The position numbers were made by a program, and so were the translations under genes. Positions 59,085-64,000 of a stretch of 64,000 nucleotides of DNA are shown here, piece by piece. The notes below the pieces were generated by a model. It was not told where the DNA came from. It did not search any database and saw only the letters and a list, made by a program, of their open reading frames with translations. Source of the stretch: Marsupella aquatica (lineage: Eukaryota > Marchantiophyta); assembly GCA_973895155.1 (NCBI GenBank), contig OZ316892.1:26412001-26476000 (forward strand), read 5' to 3'. The number at the start of each line of letters is the position of its first letter. The stretch's first letter is position 1.

Positions 59085-59670
59085 CTAAGATCCGACTCCC
59101 TCCGTGAACCATTCAGTTGTGAGTGATGTAATCTTCCGGTCCAATTCCGCAAGGTTTCGACTGGAAAGCTGTACTGATTGAACCAAATTGTTCTTAAAGT
59201 CGAGTGAAAGTCCATATTCAATACTTGGAAAACCAATAGCATACGATTGAGTTGAAAATCCACTAGTCCCAAACTGTGGGCGCGGCGAAATCGGTTCCGA
59301 TCGTTCCTCCCTTGTAGAGTACTAAGTTGAGTTGCCATGCGAGATTCCTTTGCACACTCTTTTCAAGGCCCTGGGGACTCGACAGCTTTCTGAGGGGAGA
59401 TTTCGAACTTACTCTGCCGAGCTGGATTGGGCTGGCTTGATCTGGCTGCAATGATGATTTCCAGCATATCTCTTCAATGGACCAGGCATCGTAGCCTACC
59501 AGGTTGCCGGAAGTGCCGGAAGCTTCAAATCTGGATTGTTGCGAGTGTTCCGCCAAACCGCGACACATGCTCATGAATTGAAATTGAATCTGGTCCTGTA
59601 TCCCTGCGGGAATAACAGACTTTTCCAGAATTGCAGTCTGAAGGTCTGAGTGGAACCAAGGAAAGAACAT
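59085..59670 (-). pseudogene. Head-to-head partner gene, copy B, frameshifted
   Basis: Same start (MFFPWFHSDLQ) and body as the copy at 22.0-22.6 kb. The 42-bp segment equivalent to the proposed intron is in frame here, and its donor is GTAAGT. After GGTIGTDF a one-base deletion (near 59285) replaces the copy A reading with a different frame and an early stop, removing about 65 residues. Unless another transcript form compensates, this copy is truncated. Confidence 0.55.
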
Positions 59671-59933
59671 TCTTGGTGCAGGTAAGCTCTGCTTGAAGAA
59701 TTGAGGGGAGAGTTCGTTGTTTCAAGCATAGAGCTTATTCGTTTCACGGAGCCATCAGGGCATGCCTTGGGGATGTATAGTCGTCCCAGACAATTTTTAG
59801 CAACAGAATATCTCTGCTCCTGCTATCCCACTTTTTGATAAATGTTGTTTTCAGCTTTGAATCCAGGTTTGCATTCGCCATTTGCTGGGACACATTTTGT
59901 TAGTCCGCTCATCATTGTTTGCAAGTGACAACT

Positions 59934-62900
59934 ATGGGTGAAGCTTCACCCAAATCAATCTTTGACCTGTGGTACAAGCTTCAAGCAGTGTTTTGCTCTG
60001 CTGCAAGTTCCAGTTGCCCACTGGTTCTACCCAACCTTCTTGAGGTATCTAAGAAACCAGCCGTTCAAATAAATAAATCGTCTGATCACCCTTGTCATGC
60101 ATACTGAAAGACCTTCGTAGATGCTATGTTTGAGTTGTGTAATTTTTAATTGTTCAGTAGAAAGGTGAGAGATCTGTCGTCCATACAATTCCAATCAACT
60201 GTCATCGCATGCCCTACAGCTCCATGAAATGGTGTACGAAGTCTACAGGCCCCCTTTGAAAGAGAAGCCAGAAATTGAAATTGTTCTTTTCCATGGTCTT
60301 AAGTTGAAAGATTGTGAAGAGGCACACATCACTACGTGGATGTCGGGCGACAACTCTGAGATGTGGCCAAGGACATGGTTGGCGGAAACATTCCCCAAAG
60401 CTCGCATCATAACAATTTGCTATGATTCTGCTGCAAAAAAGACGAACGGGGTTGAACAGCTAGACATGTTTTTGACGAGGGAAAATCTGTTGTCTGCACT
60501 TACAAGTGATTCTGTAAGGGTAGGCGAAGCTCAGTGTCCAATAGTGCTGGTGGGCCATTGCCTCGGAGGTCTTCTACTCAAGGAACTATGTTTGCACGCC
60601 AACCAGGTGTTGAGTGAAAAAAGGGGAGGAATTCCAGGAATGCAACGCATTCATGATTTTTTTGGGAACTTGAGAGGCATGTTCTTTTATGGAACACCTC
60701 ATCTTGGATCGCTTCTTGGTGATGAACTCGATGACTGTTTCGATGGTTCACTTCTAGCTGAAATAGAGGTCCTCAATGCCTGGAGCGCAAGGAAGAATGC
60801 AAGCTTTAGTGACTTGAAGGCCCGCTACAAATGGATTAGTTATGGAATGGGCGAGGCACACAAAAGCTTCGTGGTACTTCCAACACCATAGCTTTGTCCT
60901 ACTGAGGGTGCTCATGCCTGGCTCTTGATAGTTTTTTGGCTTTGTTGAATGTTTCAGTGTATCATTTTTTAAGATGTTTTCTAACCAGGAAGTTGCACAA
61001 TCTTGCCTAAGTTTAAGCTGATAGTGTTGGTTAATGGGGTCGAAATGTCTGCAAAAGACATTTTCTTGATTCGATATTTATGAAGTCTAGTTTGAAGTAC
61101 TTTTATTTCCATTTTATGTTGATTACCTAGCCTTCATCACTTATACTCTCTACTAAAGAAATTACTTGTCATGTAGGATTGCCTCGGAAAATATATCCAG
61201 GTTGTCCCTGAAGCATCAAGTAGGGTAGACATGGATGCCTATTATTCTGTTCAAGCAAATCATTTTAACTTATGCAAGCCAGCGAAGAAGCAAGATAGTG
61301 CCTTCTCATTTCTCGTCGATTTCCTCCTCAAGGTATCCATCCTATCTTTGGTCCTACACGATATAATGTACAGTTGGTGTGTTGGTCAGGCCTGGCAAGT
61401 GTGGGAGTGTGCAATAGAACAGGAAATTCCAAATTCTAGGTTAGAAATTGTCTATTGCAAACTCCTAGAGCATTGTCTAGAGCATTGTGGCGAACACTCC
61501 TGCTGTGACATACTTTAACCTCAGGGAAATTTGCGGAGTTCTCAGCCTTATGGATTGAAAAATTCCATCTCCAAGGAGAGTCACAGACACTCGTGTTTTA
61601 AGATCATATTTCTAGACAAACATTGAGTTTTACAGTCTCTCTATTTGCTGTGCTTCTAACATTGAAATCATGGGAAACTCTAGATTCATGGAGAGCATAT
61701 ACTTCGATCAGGGGTCGAGGCTGATGATATGAGCGGCCGAGGGTATGTTGTTGACCATCAGGGTCGTGCAAACAAAGTCGAAAGCATGTTGCTGAAGCCC
61801 AATGCTTATACCGCTTTCATTGTTGGGCTGCCTGGCATCGGGAAGACCACATTAGCACAGCAGGTCTTCCACGACATCTCTCATTCTTTCGCAATCAGAT
61901 GCTTCATAGATCTGGACAATTTCAAAGAACCTTCGAAGAGCCGCAAGGAGGTTTTGAAGAAGATTGAGAGCGCATTAAAACAACAAGTCAAAGAATGGAG
62001 TTATGAGTACTTGACTGTGCCTCGTTATTTGAAGGGCAAGAAAGCGTTGATCGTTCTTGACAATGTGCAGTCACAGGTCCAGCTAGATGCTTTGAGTGGA
62101 GAAATCTGGCTGGAGGGGAGCAACAGTAGGCTAGTTGTGACCACAACCAATTCTGGCCTTGGCTCCCAGTCAAACACTTACAAGGTCGAGTTCTTGGGAG
62201 ACCAAGAATCGCGAGAATTGTTTTGTCATTATGCATTTCAAAACAGGGCCAGACCGGAGTGTCTCGCAAATCGTCTTGAACAAGTAATACAGAGATGCGG
62301 AAATTTCCCGTTGTCTCTCAAAATCCTGGGTAGTTATTTGAGTGCAAAGGACGTGGATGACCAAGACATGTGGAGAGATCTTCTTGTGAAGCTGCAAAAT
62401 GCGGAAGAAGTTGCTAGCGGTCCTGATTACGGACTGTGGGCAAGGTTAAGGCCCTGCTACTATGCTCTTGCGCCTTCAGAGCAAGAAATGTTTTTGGATG
62501 TTTCAGTTGTGTTTAGTGGTTATCCGTTGAACTTGGTGAAGTGCGTGTGGAGCGCATGTCGGCAGTGTCCAACCATAGGGTGGAGGAATTTGGAGCGAGG
62601 ATTTTTGGTCAGTGAGCGTCCAACCATAGGGTGGAGGAATTTGGAGCGAGGATTTTTGGTCAGTGAGCATGGAGGGAGAATTTGGATGCACGAATTGTTG
62701 AGAAATCTAGGTCGAAGTATTGCATGTCCTCAAACATCTCCAAATAGCTGTGTTGACAAGTGGAGACGAATTTCTAGCGGATGCTTGGAGAGGGATTTTA
62801 TTACCAAGTATCAGGTAATTTTACCATTCAGATTATTCATATTGCTCAAACTCGGCATTCTCCAATGTTTAGAAAGTGTCCGCTCAACAATATATTAGCA

Positions 62901-64000
62901 TTCGAAGATTTTTTCAATCAACTCAGTGTAATTGAGAAGATCGACCATGACTTGCTGTTACTTGATGATGCAGGGGTTTATGGAGTCACTTTCGTTGGAG
63001 CTTCAAGCGCACGACAACGCAAGGTTGACCTTGAGAAACACGACACTAGCACAATATGTGAAGCTTGAATACTTGATCCTGGATGGTGTCGAGATGACTG
63101 AAGGAAGAGTGGAACTCCCCGGGTCCTTGGTCTATTTGAAATGGAAGGGTGCATTATTTGAGACTTGCCCCGTGGATTTCAACGGCTTGGGAAATTTGGT
63201 CGTCCTTGATCTACAATTCTGCAAAGCCATGACAAGTCTTCCTCCGAGTGTGGTGATAGCAAAGAAGCTGAAGTGGTTGGAGTTGAAAGGTTGCCAATCC
63301 CTCACAAAGCTGCCCGAAGGTCTGTATGAGTTTAGTGATCTCGAGTACTTGGGCCTGAGGATGACTGGCGTGAAAAAGCTATCCAGAAAGATTGGGCAGT
63401 TGAAGAAGCTGAGGTGGTTTCGAGCTGACCAGACACGTTTGGCACGAGTTCCTGACTCGGTAGGTCGCCTTGGGATGTTACAGACTCTCAATATCAGCAG
63501 CACGACTGTGACAGTCCTACCAGAGTCCATTGGTGCTCTCAAGCTCTTGACAACTCTAGATGCCAGCCACACCTTGTTGAGCTTCTTGCCAGAGTCAATT
63601 GGTGATCTCGAGCTCTTGACAACTATAAATGCGAGAAGCACATTCTTGAGCGCTTTGCCGGAGAGGATAGGTTGTCTCCGAAACTTGCAATACTTGGCGC
63701 TGGATAAGACCCGTATGGAGAGTCTGCCGGAATCATTGGGGAATGTCGTTGGATTGCGGGAATTGACCTTGAGTTCCACTCCCTTAGAATCACTACCGGA
63801 TTCCATTTGTTTGCTCCGCTCTGTCAAAACCCTAGATTTGGCTGACACACGGATAAGCACACTTCCGGATGCATTTGGAGAGCTTGAGAGCTTGAGGCGG
63901 TTGTACCTAAGCGGGTCAAGGGTGAGGTCGTTGCCGGAGACATTCAGCAAGCTCTCCCAGCTGAATGATCTTCAGTTGTCAGTCTCTACAAGTTTGAATG
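59934..64000 (+). CDS. HNL immune receptor, copy B (3' end beyond window)
   Basis: Same exon structure as copy A: 59934-60044, 60220-60870, 61177-61332, 61696-62814, then exon 5 from 62974, open to the window end. Exon 1 has two extra Ser codons. The hydrolase again has GHCLGG with Cys at the nucleophile elbow. NB-ARC has GLPGIGKTT, LIVLD and MHE; before MHE a 17-residue unit ending NLERGFLVSE is tandemly duplicated (51-bp period, first copy from 62567, second from 62618). The LRR has one extra 23-residue unit (RIGCLRNLQYLALDKTRMES region) absent from copy A. No frameshift or stop seen in the five exons, so this is an apparently intact allele-like paralogue diverging mainly by repeat gains. 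The last visible codons correspond to the end of the main LRR block. Confidence 0.87.

Larger units (their letters stand above)
58438..64000. repeat. Segmental duplication, copy B (cut by window end)
   Basis: 58438-58705 matches the repeat module at 20.4-21.17 kb; from 58706 on it matches 21667 on, through the partner gene and the receptor. Introns and intergenic DNA are as similar as exons, indicating a recent duplication. Confidence 0.93.

Overview
The window is nuclear DNA of a land plant. Its genes are sparse, some are spliced with canonical GT/AG introns, and they lie among retroelements, DNA transposons and AT-rich intergenic sequence. The most informative genes are NLR immune receptors with an alpha/beta-hydrolase N-terminus (hydrolase-NB-ARC-LRR, 'HNL'). 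This receptor class is known from liverworts and other seedless plants and not as a standard flowering-plant type, so a bryophyte, lycophyte or fern is the likely source. The species cannot be named from the sequence.

Layout. 1-2.7 kb: 5' part of a retrotransposon gag on the minus strand and its probable leader/LTR. 2.7-5.6 kb: repeats (GC-rich low complexity, tRNA-derived SINEs, a TATAC microsatellite). 6.4-7.6 kb: a single-ORF PP2C phosphatase of the Arabidopsis PP2C12 type. 10.2-12.1 kb: a 643-codon minus-strand gene for a putatively N-acylated protein with two internal repeat blocks. 14.8-17.5 kb: several minus-strand exon-like ORFs that may be one unrecognised gene. 17.5-21.7 kb: repeats, including a SINE with clear target-site duplications.

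21.7-28.4 kb is HNL copy A: a complete five-exon receptor gene I reconstruct at about 1378 aa, with a small unknown gene head to head with it (259 bp between start codons). 58.5-64.0 kb is a recent direct segmental duplicate (copy B). It carries the receptor, which runs off the window, and the head-to-head partner, which is frameshifted. 35.6-38.6 kb holds an inverted, decayed copy C that has lost most of the hydrolase and nearly all of the LRR. 30.0-30.5 kb holds a further fragment of an HNL 3' end. This is therefore an NLR birth-and-death cluster.

38.7-54.8 kb is an island of transposable elements. It contains a large DNA transposon (40.8-45.4 kb) whose transposase has an AT-hook, Cys-rich fingers, acidic motifs suggestive of an RNase-H-like core and a BAH-like C-terminus. 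Next to it, on the same strand, are a triple-PHD-like protein resembling EDM2 fingers and a Cys-rich ORF. Around these lie an inverted pair of GC-rich repeats, a satellite-like array (48.3-49.4 kb) and a MITE-like foldback (54.4-54.75 kb). Just before copy B, at 57.5-58.35 kb, is an array of at least twelve copies of an 18-bp near-palindrome that no standard feature type explains.

Best candidates for something undescribed: the receptor/partner head-to-head cassette with a Cys in place of Ser at the hydrolase nucleophile elbow; the transposon linked to EDM2-like PHD fingers; the palindrome array; and a 59-nt tRNA-like sequence with no D arm.
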